Positions 50,388 through 59,603 are shown, counted from the stretch's first letter. The stretch: 64,000 nt of DNA from Halalkalicoccus paucihalophilus (GCF_001593955.1 NZ_LTAZ01000017.1:186001-250000); one strand, 5' to 3'. Notes: generated from the sequence alone by a model not told the origin. Numbers and translations are program-made.

Positions 50388-51143
50388 TTACTCCTGGCGC
50401 TGGTGGAGCGGTGTACGAGCGCCCGTGCGTGTGGCCGGGCTCGTGGCACGCTGGGTCTGGGTGATCGCAGGGTCGCCGTCGGGATCGGTCTCCTCGGCGG
50501 CGTCGGTCGGATCACCCGTACACGCCCGGACGTGTTGGGGCCACGCACTCATCCCGATCTGAGTACTGCAGTGCGGGCAGGGCTGGGTTGCCTGTTCGCC
50601 CTGGCAGGCGATTTGGCAGTTCCCGCACTGACGGGCCGTACTCGCCTCGGCTTCCGCGAGTGGCACGGGCGTGTACTGGGCGTCGCTCGTGCAGTTACAG
50701 AGGGGCTGACCCTCGCCGTCATCGATGTGATAGACGGCGCTGGCGGGATTCTGGATGTGGGTATCCCGGAGGAGGGCTGTCGGGGGGTCTTCGTTGTGGG
50801 CTTCGGCCGTGCCTTGGCTCGGGGCGCTTGCATCGAGTGTCGTGATTTCGCCGAGTGTCTGAAACTCGCCCTGGGTGCAGACGTCCAGCGTTCGAGTGAG
50901 CCGAGACTGGAGGAGGTGTTCGCTCAGGCCCAGCGTCGGGCTGGTGAGCTTCTCGGGGGTGCACTCGCGGCAGTAGATGCGTTCGATCGCGAAGGTGGGG
51001 GCGTCCTCCTGGCGGGCAGCGTAGATCGTGACCTGTTCGCCTTCTCTAAGCGTTCGGTTGCAGGCGGTACACTCGGGATTGGTTTGTGAGAGTCGCGCGC
51101 CGGCGAACAGTTGGGTGGTGTCGGTGCTGATTTCGGTCAGCAT
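50388..51143 (-). CDS. Zinc-finger module protein, copy B (251 aa)
   Basis: Four or five Cys clusters: CTACNRTLREGEQV, IYCRECTPEKLTSP, LCNCTSDAQYTP, RQCGNCQIACQG and PCPHCSTQIGMSAWPQHVRA CTG. A C2H2-like finger in the C-terminal third is missing in copy A, so this is the longer form. It overlaps the small zinc protein upstream by a few bases. Function unknown. Confidence 0.7.
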   Translation of the reverse strand: MLTEISTDTTQLFAGARLSQTNPECTACNRTLREGEQVTIYAARQEDAPTFAIERIYCRECTPEKLTSPTLGLSEHLLQSRLTRTLDVCTQGEFQTLGEITTLDASAPSQGTAEAHNEDPPTALLRDTHIQNPASAVYHIDDGEGQPLCNCTSDAQYTPVPLAEAEASTARQCGNCQIACQGEQATQPCPHCSTQIGMSAWPQHVRACTGDPTDAAEETDPDGDPAITQTQRATSPATRTGARTPLHQRQE

Positions 51144-51343
51144 CGGTCGGCCACCTCACAGTCCTCGGCGTGGAAACCCTCGCGGTGAAGATCCTGCTCG
51201 CGGATGGATTCCCGTTCGCAGGCTTCACAGCGCCAGTAGGTGGTGGCGTTAGCGACTGTTGGGGGTTCGATGTGAGGACCGGTGATTCGGGTAGTTTGTT
51301 CGGAGGCGATACTGTTTTCTGGGGCTGAGTTGCTAGTGCTCAT
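51137..51343 (-). CDS. Small zinc-finger protein of the module (68 aa)
   Basis: ATG 51343 (MSTSNSAPENSIASEQTTRI) is preferred, because the minus-strand TATA-like GCTATAAG at 51446-51453 abuts the alternative GTG at 51445 and could not serve it. C-terminus YWRCEACERESIREQDLHRE, GFHAEDCEVADRC is a treble-clef-like finger also seen at the end of the SWIM protein at 29681. Overlaps the next gene by 7 nt. Confidence 0.6.
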   Translation of the reverse strand: MSTSNSAPENSIASEQTTRITGPHIEPPTVANATTYWRCEACERESIREQDLHREGFHAEDCEVADRC

Positions 51344-51452
51344 TGCTTCTGTTGGTCCAGAAGCGCGGTCCGGTGTCTCTATCACCGGGCCAGATTGATT
51401 CTGGCGACTTTTGCGCTTCCAAGTTTGATTATAATCGACTGGCACTTATAGC

Positions 51453-51501
51453 TTTGTATTACAAACTGCAATAAGAAACGCAAAATGATTTGTATTATAA
51501 A
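51453..51501. promoter_or_regulatory. Twin TTTGTA-T-TACAAA-like sites in the divergent promoter
   Basis: Perfect dyad TTTGTA-T-TACAAA at 51453-51465 and near copy TTTGTA-T-TATAAA at 51489-51501, 36 bp apart. They lie between the module genes (minus) and the wHTH gene at 51525 (plus) and overlap probable TATA boxes. They are likely operators of the small winged-helix protein. Confidence 0.55.
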
Positions 51502-51524
51502 CGATAAGATACTATGTATCACGT

Positions 51525-51779
51525 ATGCGTATTCAGGTCCAGCAAATGGTTAACGAGGATTACGAACCTACTGAAAAAGACGAACTCATCCTAGAGGCTC
51601 TAAAAGACGGAAGAAAGGAAAAAAAGCCCTGGGGACGAGCAAACCCCACTTGGCTTATCGAAAAAACAGAACTCGATAAGGGAAATGTCGAGTTTTGTCT
51701 CCGTAGTCTAACGAGTGCCGGGTGGATAAAACGGACTGCTCGTGGTCTCTATGAGTTTGTAGATGACCCTCGAGAATAG
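51525..51779 (+). CDS. Small winged-helix regulator, divergent to module (84 aa)
   Basis: MRIQVQQMVNEDYEPTEKDE, LILEALKDGRKEKKPWGRAN, TELDKGNVEFCLRSLTSAGW, IKRTARGLYEFVDDP. This is a winged helix typical of small haloarchaeal phage or plasmid repressors. Its position next to the twin dyads suggests it controls both itself and the module genes. Confidence 0.75.
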   Translation: MRIQVQQMVNEDYEPTEKDELILEALKDGRKEKKPWGRANPTWLIEKTELDKGNVEFCLRSLTSAGWIKRTARGLYEFVDDPRE

Positions 51780-52083
51780 CGAACTATACTCAAAGACCCC
51801 CGTAGTTTTCAGCCAACAGGTACCTAATCAGCTCCCGTCGCGCTTGTTATTCTTCATGACGCTTCGCAATCAACAGCCTGCGTAAGGGCGATATACAGAA
51901 GCACCTCCAAGTAGCACTGATTTTGTCATCTCGCATTACGAGGGTCACCGTTGGCATGCAATCCAACCAGATATTAGTCTCAGGGATGGTCAATGTATTG
52001 TCAGAATTGCTTAGCAACCTACTTCTGATCAAGCTGATTTCAAAGCCATCAATTTATTACGTAGGTAGAAGAGATAATCTCCT
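51780..52083. other. Intergenic region, no gene recognised
   Basis: No coding support on either strand. AT content rises towards 52050, where a TTTATTACGTAGG box lies 30-40 nt before the next start. Confidence 0.35.
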
Positions 52084-53109
52084 ATGGAATTGGGGGAACA
52101 GGAGCCATTCACATATGATGGCCGATTGGTTTTTAACGGCATTTATACCACAAAAATTATCAATTCTGATTTAGATTTTCAGGAAGTAATCAGTAACGAC
52201 TTGACGAATTTTTCCGACGGTTCTATTGATAACCCTGGGCACGGTTATCAAGTTCTTCCATTTTCTCAATTCATGGAAGATACCTCTGTTAGCCCTAAGA
52301 TTGAGCGTGAATTAGGTGAGATCCATGGTTTCAGATACTTGGAAGAAATATGGGAATACCATGAAGTTGCTATAAATGGGTCTACTGAGAACCGACCTAC
52401 TTTAGCCAAAAATTCATCCTTCGATGCATATTGGGCTTACCCTGACTATTTCTTTATAAAGGGTAATAAAACTGAAACTCGAAAAGCAGAAGAACTAGTC
52501 CAATATGCCTTAGATGATTACATACAAATCAAAGAAATCAGTTTCCATCCTGAGTTCTTACTCTGGCTTTTCTCGAAGGAGAAAAACGGAGATGATCTTC
52601 CTGGAAGTATATCAATCAATATGCTGACCGACGCAGAGATTAGTGGTGAAAGTCCGGATCTGCTTGGACAGCATAGTAAAGTGACTGACTCAATAGATAT
52701 TACTAAATCTGCCCTCGTGTTAATCGGAGTGCTTCAACAGAAAGGACTTGTAGCCTTAGAGGGAGTATTCGAAATAGGTGGACAATTCGTTCGAGCACGT
52801 ATCTCAACTGATGGACGAATCCACATCAAAGCCGATCATGCAATTAAAGGGTCATCCGATTTTGAAAGAATCATCTTATCTCTCGCCTTTATGAGGAGCT
52901 TTACAGGTCTTTATCAATATTGGGAGGACCTTGATGCTGAAAATCGTTATCCACCTGTTGAGTTTTTCATAGATCTCTACAATGAATGCGATAGACAAGG
53001 GATTGAAATCAATTTCTCTATAGATGATGTTATAGGAAAATTCAGGAAAAAAGGAAGCACAGAGGAGTATGAACAGTATCAGTCTGGGCTGGCTGATTTT
53101 AATAGATAA
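52084..53109 (+). CDS. Unknown protein, first of an AT-rich operon (341 aa)
   Basis: MELGEQEPFTYDGRLVFNGI to GLADFNR. No signal or TM helix. Features seen: SSFDAYWAYPDYFFIKGNKT, a charged EELVQYALDD helix, FLLWLFSKEKNGDD, and FERIILSLAFMRSFTGLYQY, which is a hydrophobic helix. Base composition is clearly more AT-rich than the flanking genes and codon choice is unlike them, suggesting recent transfer. I do not recognise a family. Neighbours at 53168 and 53813 follow in the same direction with short gaps. Confidence 0.7.
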   Translation: MELGEQEPFTYDGRLVFNGIYTTKIINSDLDFQEVISNDLTNFSDGSIDNPGHGYQVLPFSQFMEDTSVSPKIERELGEIHGFRYLEEIWEYHEVAINGSTENRPTLAKNSSFDAYWAYPDYFFIKGNKTETRKAEELVQYALDDYIQIKEISFHPEFLLWLFSKEKNGDDLPGSISINMLTDAEISGESPDLLGQHSKVTDSIDITKSALVLIGVLQQKGLVALEGVFEIGGQFVRARISTDGRIHIKADHAIKGSSDFERIILSLAFMRSFTGLYQYWEDLDAENRYPPVEFFIDLYNECDRQGIEINFSIDDVIGKFRKKGSTEEYEQYQSGLADFNR

Positions 53110-53167
53110 CTAGTTATGAGACCAAATCCTATACTCTATGAGCATGGAGATAGAGAGGTAAACTACT

Positions 53168-53803
53168 ATGGCCGTCGCTAACCTACGCAGAGCGGATACG
53201 GCCGGCCCTACTTGGGAGGGTCTCTTACCAGAAACTTCTACAGAAAATCTTTCAATTGAATTTGTCGAATCTGAACCAGCCGAACCCCTCTGTGAGAATT
53301 ATCCGTTCGATCAGCAGATTCACAAAGGCACAGCGATCTACAAAGAACCATCACAATACACTTCTGGACGCAATATATCTCTTGATTTTGAATTTAGAGA
53401 TGGATCAAATCTACTTATCATTGAATTGAAAACCGATGTTACGTCTATTGATTCAATTTATAGCTCTTTAGCCGATATAGTTCCTACTGAGATAACCATC
53501 TATCGTAATCTTCATGCTGCAGAGGATTCTCTTTGGGATTTCTTTTCCCAAGCAGATAGGATTCTAAAAATCCACGTTCTCGACAATGGATTTGAGGTTC
53601 CATATCAAGAAATTGAGGGTGTCGATAAAGAAGATGTTATCGGCAATTACGCTATTGAGACGGCAACAGTCGGATTTCAATATCAAGACGAGTCAATTCT
53701 TGTCAAATATGACCAAGGAAAACTCCAGATTGAAGCTTCTTCTGAAGAAGGACGAGAATACATCATACAAGTTTTTGAACGTGAAGTGCTAGCTGATAGT
53801 TAG
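53168..53803 (+). CDS. Unknown protein, second of the AT-rich operon (211 aa)
   Basis: MAVANLRRADTAGPTWEGLL, then FVESEPAEPLCENYPFDQQI, GRNISLDFEFRDGSNLLIIE, LKTDVTSIDSIYSSLADIVP and AEDSLWDFFSQADRILKIHV. D-x-E-F then I-I-E-L-K is reminiscent of the PD-(D/E)XK nuclease core (Asp, then Glu-x-Lys), but the context is too weak to claim it. Starts 58 bp after the previous gene. Confidence 0.7.
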   Translation: MAVANLRRADTAGPTWEGLLPETSTENLSIEFVESEPAEPLCENYPFDQQIHKGTAIYKEPSQYTSGRNISLDFEFRDGSNLLIIELKTDVTSIDSIYSSLADIVPTEITIYRNLHAAEDSLWDFFSQADRILKIHVLDNGFEVPYQEIEGVDKEDVIGNYAIETATVGFQYQDESILVKYDQGKLQIEASSEEGREYIIQVFEREVLADS

Positions 53804-53812
53804 CTCAATTTC

Positions 53813-54445
53813 ATGGCAAGCGGAGATATCTCTTATAGATCATCTATTCTCCTTTCTACTAGAAAATTCATATCTCACTATAGGGCAACGAATGCACAAT
53901 ACGTAGCAGTTACTGGTGCATCTATTATTTTTGGGCTCTCAGGCCTTCCATCACTCCAACCTCGCCAAAATTTACTAGCTATACTCGCTCTGTTATTTAT
54001 CATTATTTCTATTCTATATCATTATATCTCTGGCAGACCTTTCGGTATTGATCTTTCTTGTACACCGACTCACTTAGTAGATGGACAGCGTCAGCCAGAC
54101 AAAATTGCAGAGAACAGAGATCTGTTACTCCTCCAAGATGGATCTTGTACTCTTCATGGACACATTCAGCTATCAAAGCTCATTTCACAGTTCAACATTC
54201 AATTTTCGCCCTCTAATGAAATTAACGCTGATCTCCGAAATAAGCCTAAACGAGAACATACATATTTACCACAAGACGGCATTCTAAAGTGCGAAAAAGT
54301 TTCTGAGAGAAACTTTCCTTGGGTACTTGAAATCTATTCTAATAGTTCGGTATCTACCAATGATCGGTATCATAAATTGGAGCTTATAGATCTGGATAGT
54401 AATCGGACTTTAGCCAGATTTGATGTTATAGATGTGTCGTATTAA
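53813..54445 (+). CDS. Membrane protein, third of the AT-rich operon (210 aa)
   Basis: Two adjacent hydrophobic segments (AQYVAVTGASIIFGLSGLPS; LLAILALLFIIISILYHYIS) at residues about 27-67 form a likely TM hairpin, followed by a soluble domain (GIDLSCTPTHLVDGQRQPDK; IQLSKLISQFNIQFSPSNEI; NDRYHKLELIDLDSNRTLAR). Starts 9 bp after the second gene. Two TM helices plus a soluble tail behind unknown cytosolic proteins is a plan seen in some anti-phage effectors. Confidence 0.7.
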   Translation: MASGDISYRSSILLSTRKFISHYRATNAQYVAVTGASIIFGLSGLPSLQPRQNLLAILALLFIIISILYHYISGRPFGIDLSCTPTHLVDGQRQPDKIAENRDLLLLQDGSCTLHGHIQLSKLISQFNIQFSPSNEINADLRNKPKREHTYLPQDGILKCEKVSERNFPWVLEIYSNSSVSTNDRYHKLELIDLDSNRTLARFDVIDVSY

Positions 54446-54531
54446 ACCCACTTACCATAATTGCTATCCCCAATCTACGTTAGCATGGTAAGGTTTCTGT
54501 ATGACCAGGATACCACCAGACCGTACTTCTT

Positions 54532-55146
54532 CTACTGCTCGACGAGAACCTGTATAACGATCCCGAGGCTCGTGAGCAGAATAGCCAGGAATAGTACACC
54601 ATTCAGTAACCCTGTCAGTGCATATTTGAATCGAGCCGAATTTTGGCGCACTACTCGCTTGTTCTGGTAGATCGCGTCGCTGTACGTCCTAAGCATGATC
54701 TCCGCATAGAGCTTCTCGCCAATATCGTGATCCGCAATGTCCTCGGCAAATTCCCGTCGTGGCCCGTACTGAAACACGCTCGAGAGATACGTGATAATCG
54801 AGAACACTACTGAGACAGTCAACGCCAAGAGTCCCAGTACCAACGTCGTGAACAACGACAGTTCGGAAACGAATCCATCTGCAACTCCGACATCGAGCAC
54901 GAACGACGCACCAGTAAACAGAAGCGCAATAAGAATCGCCAAGTAACGAGTGAGATACTCCGCTTTGTTATCGATGTCATTGAGCGTCTGAATTTGGACG
55001 TCAATCATACGCTCGTACCGGTCAAGAGCATCCAACTTCTCACTTGCATTCGTCTGCGTATGTGGTGTGACGGAAGCGGTAGAACCCGAAGTATTGGTTG
55101 TAGTCGCACCCTCCTCACCCTCCGTATGGTCCTCTGGTTCGGTCAA
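54532..55146 (-). CDS. Three-TM membrane protein, SLATT/Pycsar-effector-like (204 aa)
   Basis: A disordered Thr-rich N-terminus, then IDVQIQTLNDIDNKAEYLTR just before TM1 (66-85), TM2 (97-125), a cytosolic helical loop, and TM3 (174-201). The D-x-K-A segment directly before TM1 followed by two closely spaced TM helices resembles SLATT/PycTM effectors that kill infected cells by breaching the membrane. That is inference from layout. It is coupled to the phosphatase upstream with a 2-nt gap. Confidence 0.65.
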   Translation of the reverse strand: MTEPEDHTEGEEGATTTNTSGSTASVTPHTQTNASEKLDALDRYERMIDVQIQTLNDIDNKAEYLTRYLAILIALLFTGASFVLDVGVADGFVSELSLFTTLVLGLLALTVSVVFSIITYLSSVFQYGPRREFAEDIADHDIGEKLYAEIMLRTYSDAIYQNKRVVRQNSARFKYALTGLLNGVLFLAILLTSLGIVIQVLVEQ

Positions 55147-55148
55147 TG

Positions 55149-55631
55149 TTATACTCCTAGTTGTGTCCAGTATTTGCGGAGATACGAATCAACACCGTTA
55201 CCGGGTGCGAAATCCGGATATCGTTCACTGAATGCCGCCTTCGCTGTCGCGTAATCCTCATTCGGAATGACTTCTTCGCGCTTTGCGAGATACAGTAGTG
55301 CAAGTGCCGGTGATCGTGATTGCCCTTGGTTGCAATGAATGAGGACCTCTCTGTCTGGCAGATGCGTATCAATGAAGTCGAACGCTGCTTCTATGATTGG
55401 TTCTGTGTACTCGTGGGAAAGCGGTCGGTTCATATCGACGAGGTTGAGATAGAGGTCTATTTCCCGGTCGGCAACGAGGTATTCTGGATGATCGGATGAA
55501 AGCGATCCGCGATATCCAACAGCATCCTGATGACAGCTGTGTTTGCAGGCGTGAACGACAGCCCAATCCGACGGAGCAGCGTGGCAATCTCGGTCGTCAC
55601 CAACGTAGAGCCCGTCATATACTTCTTGCAT
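55149..55631 (-). CDS. Dual-specificity-type protein phosphatase (160 aa)
   Basis: ATG 55631 (MQEVYDGLYVGDDRDCHAAP) is chosen. Catalytic P-loop HCNQGQSRS: Cys100 and Arg106 of the CX5R motif, followed by PALALLYLA. Asp65 in NLVDMNRPLSHE may be the general acid. 160 aa is normal for small DSPs. Operon with the three-TM protein. Cys-phosphatases are rare in haloarchaeal accessory DNA, so the pairing is notable. Confidence 0.8.
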   Translation of the reverse strand: MQEVYDGLYVGDDRDCHAAPSDWAVVHACKHSCHQDAVGYRGSLSSDHPEYLVADREIDLYLNLVDMNRPLSHEYTEPIIEAAFDFIDTHLPDREVLIHCNQGQSRSPALALLYLAKREEVIPNEDYATAKAAFSERYPDFAPGNGVDSYLRKYWTQLGV

Positions 55632-55694
55632 ATAAGTATATATTCTATATTGGCGGTAATAACGTTGGGACAAGTTCGTTCATCGCTCTGATTC

Positions 55695-58600
55695 TTATTC
55701 TGCATCAATCCAGTTGTCTGCTAACTCGTCGTATTTCTCCAGCACCAGATCGAAGTAGTCATCAGTCATCAATCGCGGGTTCTGTACTCGGTGGAAATCA
55801 TCACAGACGAACTGAGTCTCCTCCCTATCCAATCCATAGGCGTGGAACGCGGCCGCGTCGATCTCCGCCTGCAGGCGTTTCCGCTCCTCGGGGTCAGTGG
55901 CGGGGTTAATCCCACCAAGGCGCTCGCGCATCTCCACGAAGGCCTCCCCGTAGCAGTTTAACCGCGCGGCGCGCGAAGATATGTACTCGAACCAGTCATC
56001 GCCCTCCGTGAGGCGGGGCATCTGGGATTCGGTGAATTTGTAGCGGACAATATGAGTGTCAACCTTGGTCCGCATAAGGAAATCAAATGGAAGACTGTTT
56101 AAGAGACCTACGAGTACGAACAGTTCTCTGTCGCTGTATGCTCGTTTATACGCACTATGTAGGGGGCAATCGCTGAGATTCTTTTCTTCGATCTCGATAT
56201 TATAAGCTGGAAACGTCTGAAGCGTATGTACGCAAACGATGCCTTTCGGTATAACTGTCGCAATCATAGTACGCTCGTTTGTAGAATTACTAATGTCTCG
56301 GTAGACAGCTCGGTATTCAGTAAAATCAGGTAAGACATCTGCTTCTGAGAGTGACTCTTTTCGATATTCAGAAAGCAGGTCGTTGACAAATTGTTTCTGC
56401 GATTTGTTCGTTTCTGTACCACCGAACTGTTCGTAGATGGCTCGTTTTAGGTTCCCGTTATTAAATAAACGCTCCCGAACTCGATATTTTGCACTTTTAT
56501 CTGGCTGATTTTCCTCAACACTCCATAATACAGGTGGTTCAATCTCTTCCGAGAGTTCGGATCCATGATGGAATTGATGAATGTTTTTACCACCATAGAC
56601 TGGATAATGCCCCTCGGATTTTTCGACAAACCGGTCAGAAGCGCGAGCACGGTCGAGTTCTCGACGTGGAATACCACTCCATTTTTCTGAAATATTCTCC
56701 CCAAGAGAGGGATAAGACAGTATTTTCCGTAGGACATCGACTTCCTCTTTACTTTTTACGAAAGGGAAGGACCGAGCTTCTGGGGAATATTCTTCTAATA
56801 CCTGTCGAGGTATTTCCAATCCTTGTTGATCGAGATCAAATAGAACGCTAATGTCTCGTTGGTCGAATAAACCTGTCAGTACATCTGTTGTTCCTGAATT
56901 CTCGAAGACCGCTATTCCGAATTTGTACTGAGCATGCAATCCTTCAAATATTCCGTGATTTTCAAATTGTACAAGTGCTCTAATATTGGAATCGTTTAGC
57001 ATCTTCAAACGGAGCTCTTTCGAGAAGGAGCCATTGAAAATTACACCGGGAAGGACCTGCGCGACAGATCCGTTCTCCTGAACAAGATTGAACACCCGCT
57101 CTAGAAACAGCGCAGCCAAATTGTTCTCATTCGGGTCTTTCCGTCCTGCGACTACTGGCTTCTGTAGCTCATAGGCTGATCCATCTGTGAAGTACCGCAT
57201 CTGGATCTCAATGTTCCGCTGATGATCCTTCCAACCCTCTGCAATCCGTTCATCCGACAGCAGTTCCTCTTGTTTCGCGTCTTTGTCCGAAGGCATTCGG
57301 GTTCTGAACCGCTCGTCGAATCGGGAGAAGTAATCGTCCCGACTCGGACGTAGCTGGTCCCACGGCGGATTCCCGACCACCACGTCGAACCCACCATCCG
57401 CATACACCGAAGCGAACTCCAAGACCCAGTGGAACGGCTCGAACTCCCGAATCCTCTCCAAATCGATGTTTTCCACGCCGGCCTCCTGGAAGTCCGCAAG
57501 CACCTTCTCGTCGAGGTCCACCCGGTACTCCCCTAACAGCTTCTCGGCCTCCCGGAGGTAGCGCTGGGCCTCCTCGGTCGTCTCCGCACGCTTGTGCTCC
57601 GAGACCTTTGTAATGATATTCCCGTACCGCTGGCGCACACTATCAGGCCCCCACGCCGATAACCGGGCCTGATCCCCATCCCCACTCGTTTCCATCAGAT
57701 CCGTATAGCCGATTAGACTGTTGCCCTGCCGGACGTTGAACACAACGTTGGGCAACGCCAACTCGTCCTCGCTATACTCCCTAACCTCCTCAATATTGAC
57801 TTCCGCAATGATCGATAACCAGAGCCGAAGCTTCGCGATCTCCACCGCAGGTTCAACAATATCAACGCCGTAGATATTCTCTACAACGGTCTGCTTGCGC
57901 AGTTCCCACTCATCGGGCTCTTCCTCTTGGCCCTCATACAGTGCCTTCCGAATTCCAACGATCTCCGCCTGCACAGAAGTAAGGAAATGCCCACTCCCAC
58001 AGGCGGGATCAAGCGCCCGAAAGCTCTCGATCTCCGCCAATAGCGACTTGATCACGTCCATGTTCGAATCAGGGACGGCCTCGATCAACGCATACACGTC
58101 ATCATAGTCGGCCATCTCTTCAGTCCAGCCCCACTGCTCGATCATCACTTCCTCAAACCGCTCTTGCAGTGCAGGCCGAACCGTCTCCTCAGCACAGAAC
58201 CGAGTAATCTCGTCAGGCGTATAGTAGGCTCCAAGCTCCTTTTTCTGGTCGCCCGCATCGCCGGTAATGTGGTTGATCGTCTTCTCGAAGACATTGCCCA
58301 GGATACTCGGATCCAAATCTGTGGGCCCACCGTCCGCCGAGAAGGTATACCGTTCGAGTAGATTGATAATCGAGCCCAGAACGGAATCACGAACGTCGAA
58401 ATCCGTATCATCAATGCCACCCTCTCCGGTCTCAGTCGGCCGGAATAGCCCACCGTTGAGGTACGGAATGTCCTCATAGAGGGCCATCCCACGGACTCGT
58501 TCGGGACGCTCACTCGGGCGTTCATCGAGCACGCCGAAAAACAGGGGTTCCAGGAACGTCTTGTAGAAACTATCAGGGTGCATCCCCTGACTGTGAGCTG

Positions 58601-59570
58601 TCTGCAGACTCCGGAGGAGCCCTGAGTCGACAAGCTCCTTGTCCTCGAGGAACTTGACGAAGATGAGCCGGTTCATCAACTCGACGGCGAACAGCCGGAT
58701 ATCATCGCCGGTCGCCTTCGGTGGTGCAACAATCCCCTCACCAATCAATGACCGCGATCGGGGTTCATCCTCGCCGTCACCGATCCCGAAAACCCGCTGA
58801 ACGTACTCATCATAGAACTCGTCGGTAATCGCTTGCTTGCGTTCCTTGATGACCGTCGGGGCATCCCCAGCAATCGAGAGGAAGTTCTCGAATTCGAAGA
58901 CACGGGTGAACTCCTCAATTATGGAGCGCAGCTCATCGTCAAGCCATACGTCGGTGGCTTCGTTCGGACCGACGAGATTTTCGAAGGCCGCAAGCACCAC
59001 AGGCTGCAAATCAACTTCCGCGATCGTGTCGTGCGTATAGGTATCCCGATCGTACTTGATGAAAATCCAGCGGAGGCCGTCGGTTGCCATGCCGAGATTG
59101 GCTTCGAACTTGTCCTTCTCGAGCCAATCCTTGACTTGGCTGAGGCCGTGTTTCGATTGATCGAGGCGTTTGTTGACTGGCTCCGCTTCGATCAACAGTC
59201 GGTTCGAGTCGATGTCAGCGTACTCGTTGAGAGAGGCCGCATAGTCGGCCTGCTGACCGCGTTGATCGGAGAGGTCACCAGCTTCGAGAGAGAGTGTTGG
59301 GTAGTTTAGCGCGTCAAAGAGCGGCTCAATGAAGACCTGCTGGGTGAGCGGTTCGGGGTCACTCCGTTCGACCGAGTCGGCTTCCCGAAGGACGCGGGAC
59401 CGATTACGGAGAAGCTCCTCAATCAGATCATCGTCACCAATTGCTCGCCGGAGTGAACGCACAATCTCCTCGATCTCGCGAGCGAGCTGTGTTGTAGTTT
59501 CCTCCGTGACGCTGGTTTCGAATTCCTCAGCGACAAACTCACGTTGTGTTGGGGTAGCAGATTGGGACAT
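55695..59570 (-). CDS. Type IIG restriction-modification protein (1291 aa)
   Basis: Single-chain enzyme of Eco57I type. The N-terminal region (FEANLGMATDGLRWIFIKYD; RLLIEAEPVNKRLDQ) looks like the nuclease/helical domain. The MTase core has motif I ALDPACGSGHFLTSVQ (about 519) and motif IV VVGNPPWDQLRP (about 731), giving an N6-adenine methyltransferase. The C-terminal 350 residues (TRAVYRDISNSTNERTMIAT; YKFTESQMPRLTEG) are the target-recognition region. Family length is about 1000-1300 aa. Convergent with or head-to-tail with its neighbours. The recognition site cannot be deduced. Confidence 0.88.
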   Translation of the reverse strand: MSQSATPTQREFVAEEFETSVTEETTTQLAREIEEIVRSLRRAIGDDDLIEELLRNRSRVLREADSVERSDPEPLTQQVFIEPLFDALNYPTLSLEAGDLSDQRGQQADYAASLNEYADIDSNRLLIEAEPVNKRLDQSKHGLSQVKDWLEKDKFEANLGMATDGLRWIFIKYDRDTYTHDTIAEVDLQPVVLAAFENLVGPNEATDVWLDDELRSIIEEFTRVFEFENFLSIAGDAPTVIKERKQAITDEFYDEYVQRVFGIGDGEDEPRSRSLIGEGIVAPPKATGDDIRLFAVELMNRLIFVKFLEDKELVDSGLLRSLQTAHSQGMHPDSFYKTFLEPLFFGVLDERPSERPERVRGMALYEDIPYLNGGLFRPTETGEGGIDDTDFDVRDSVLGSIINLLERYTFSADGGPTDLDPSILGNVFEKTINHITGDAGDQKKELGAYYTPDEITRFCAEETVRPALQERFEEVMIEQWGWTEEMADYDDVYALIEAVPDSNMDVIKSLLAEIESFRALDPACGSGHFLTSVQAEIVGIRKALYEGQEEEPDEWELRKQTVVENIYGVDIVEPAVEIAKLRLWLSIIAEVNIEEVREYSEDELALPNVVFNVRQGNSLIGYTDLMETSGDGDQARLSAWGPDSVRQRYGNIITKVSEHKRAETTEEAQRYLREAEKLLGEYRVDLDEKVLADFQEAGVENIDLERIREFEPFHWVLEFASVYADGGFDVVVGNPPWDQLRPSRDDYFSRFDERFRTRMPSDKDAKQEELLSDERIAEGWKDHQRNIEIQMRYFTDGSAYELQKPVVAGRKDPNENNLAALFLERVFNLVQENGSVAQVLPGVIFNGSFSKELRLKMLNDSNIRALVQFENHGIFEGLHAQYKFGIAVFENSGTTDVLTGLFDQRDISVLFDLDQQGLEIPRQVLEEYSPEARSFPFVKSKEEVDVLRKILSYPSLGENISEKWSGIPRRELDRARASDRFVEKSEGHYPVYGGKNIHQFHHGSELSEEIEPPVLWSVEENQPDKSAKYRVRERLFNNGNLKRAIYEQFGGTETNKSQKQFVNDLLSEYRKESLSEADVLPDFTEYRAVYRDISNSTNERTMIATVIPKGIVCVHTLQTFPAYNIEIEEKNLSDCPLHSAYKRAYSDRELFVLVGLLNSLPFDFLMRTKVDTHIVRYKFTESQMPRLTEGDDWFEYISSRAARLNCYGEAFVEMRERLGGINPATDPEERKRLQAEIDAAAFHAYGLDREETQFVCDDFHRVQNPRLMTDDYFDLVLEKYDELADNWIDAE

Positions 59571-59603
59571 GAAATCCGGTGAGGCCGTTATGCTCCGCTT
59601 GTC

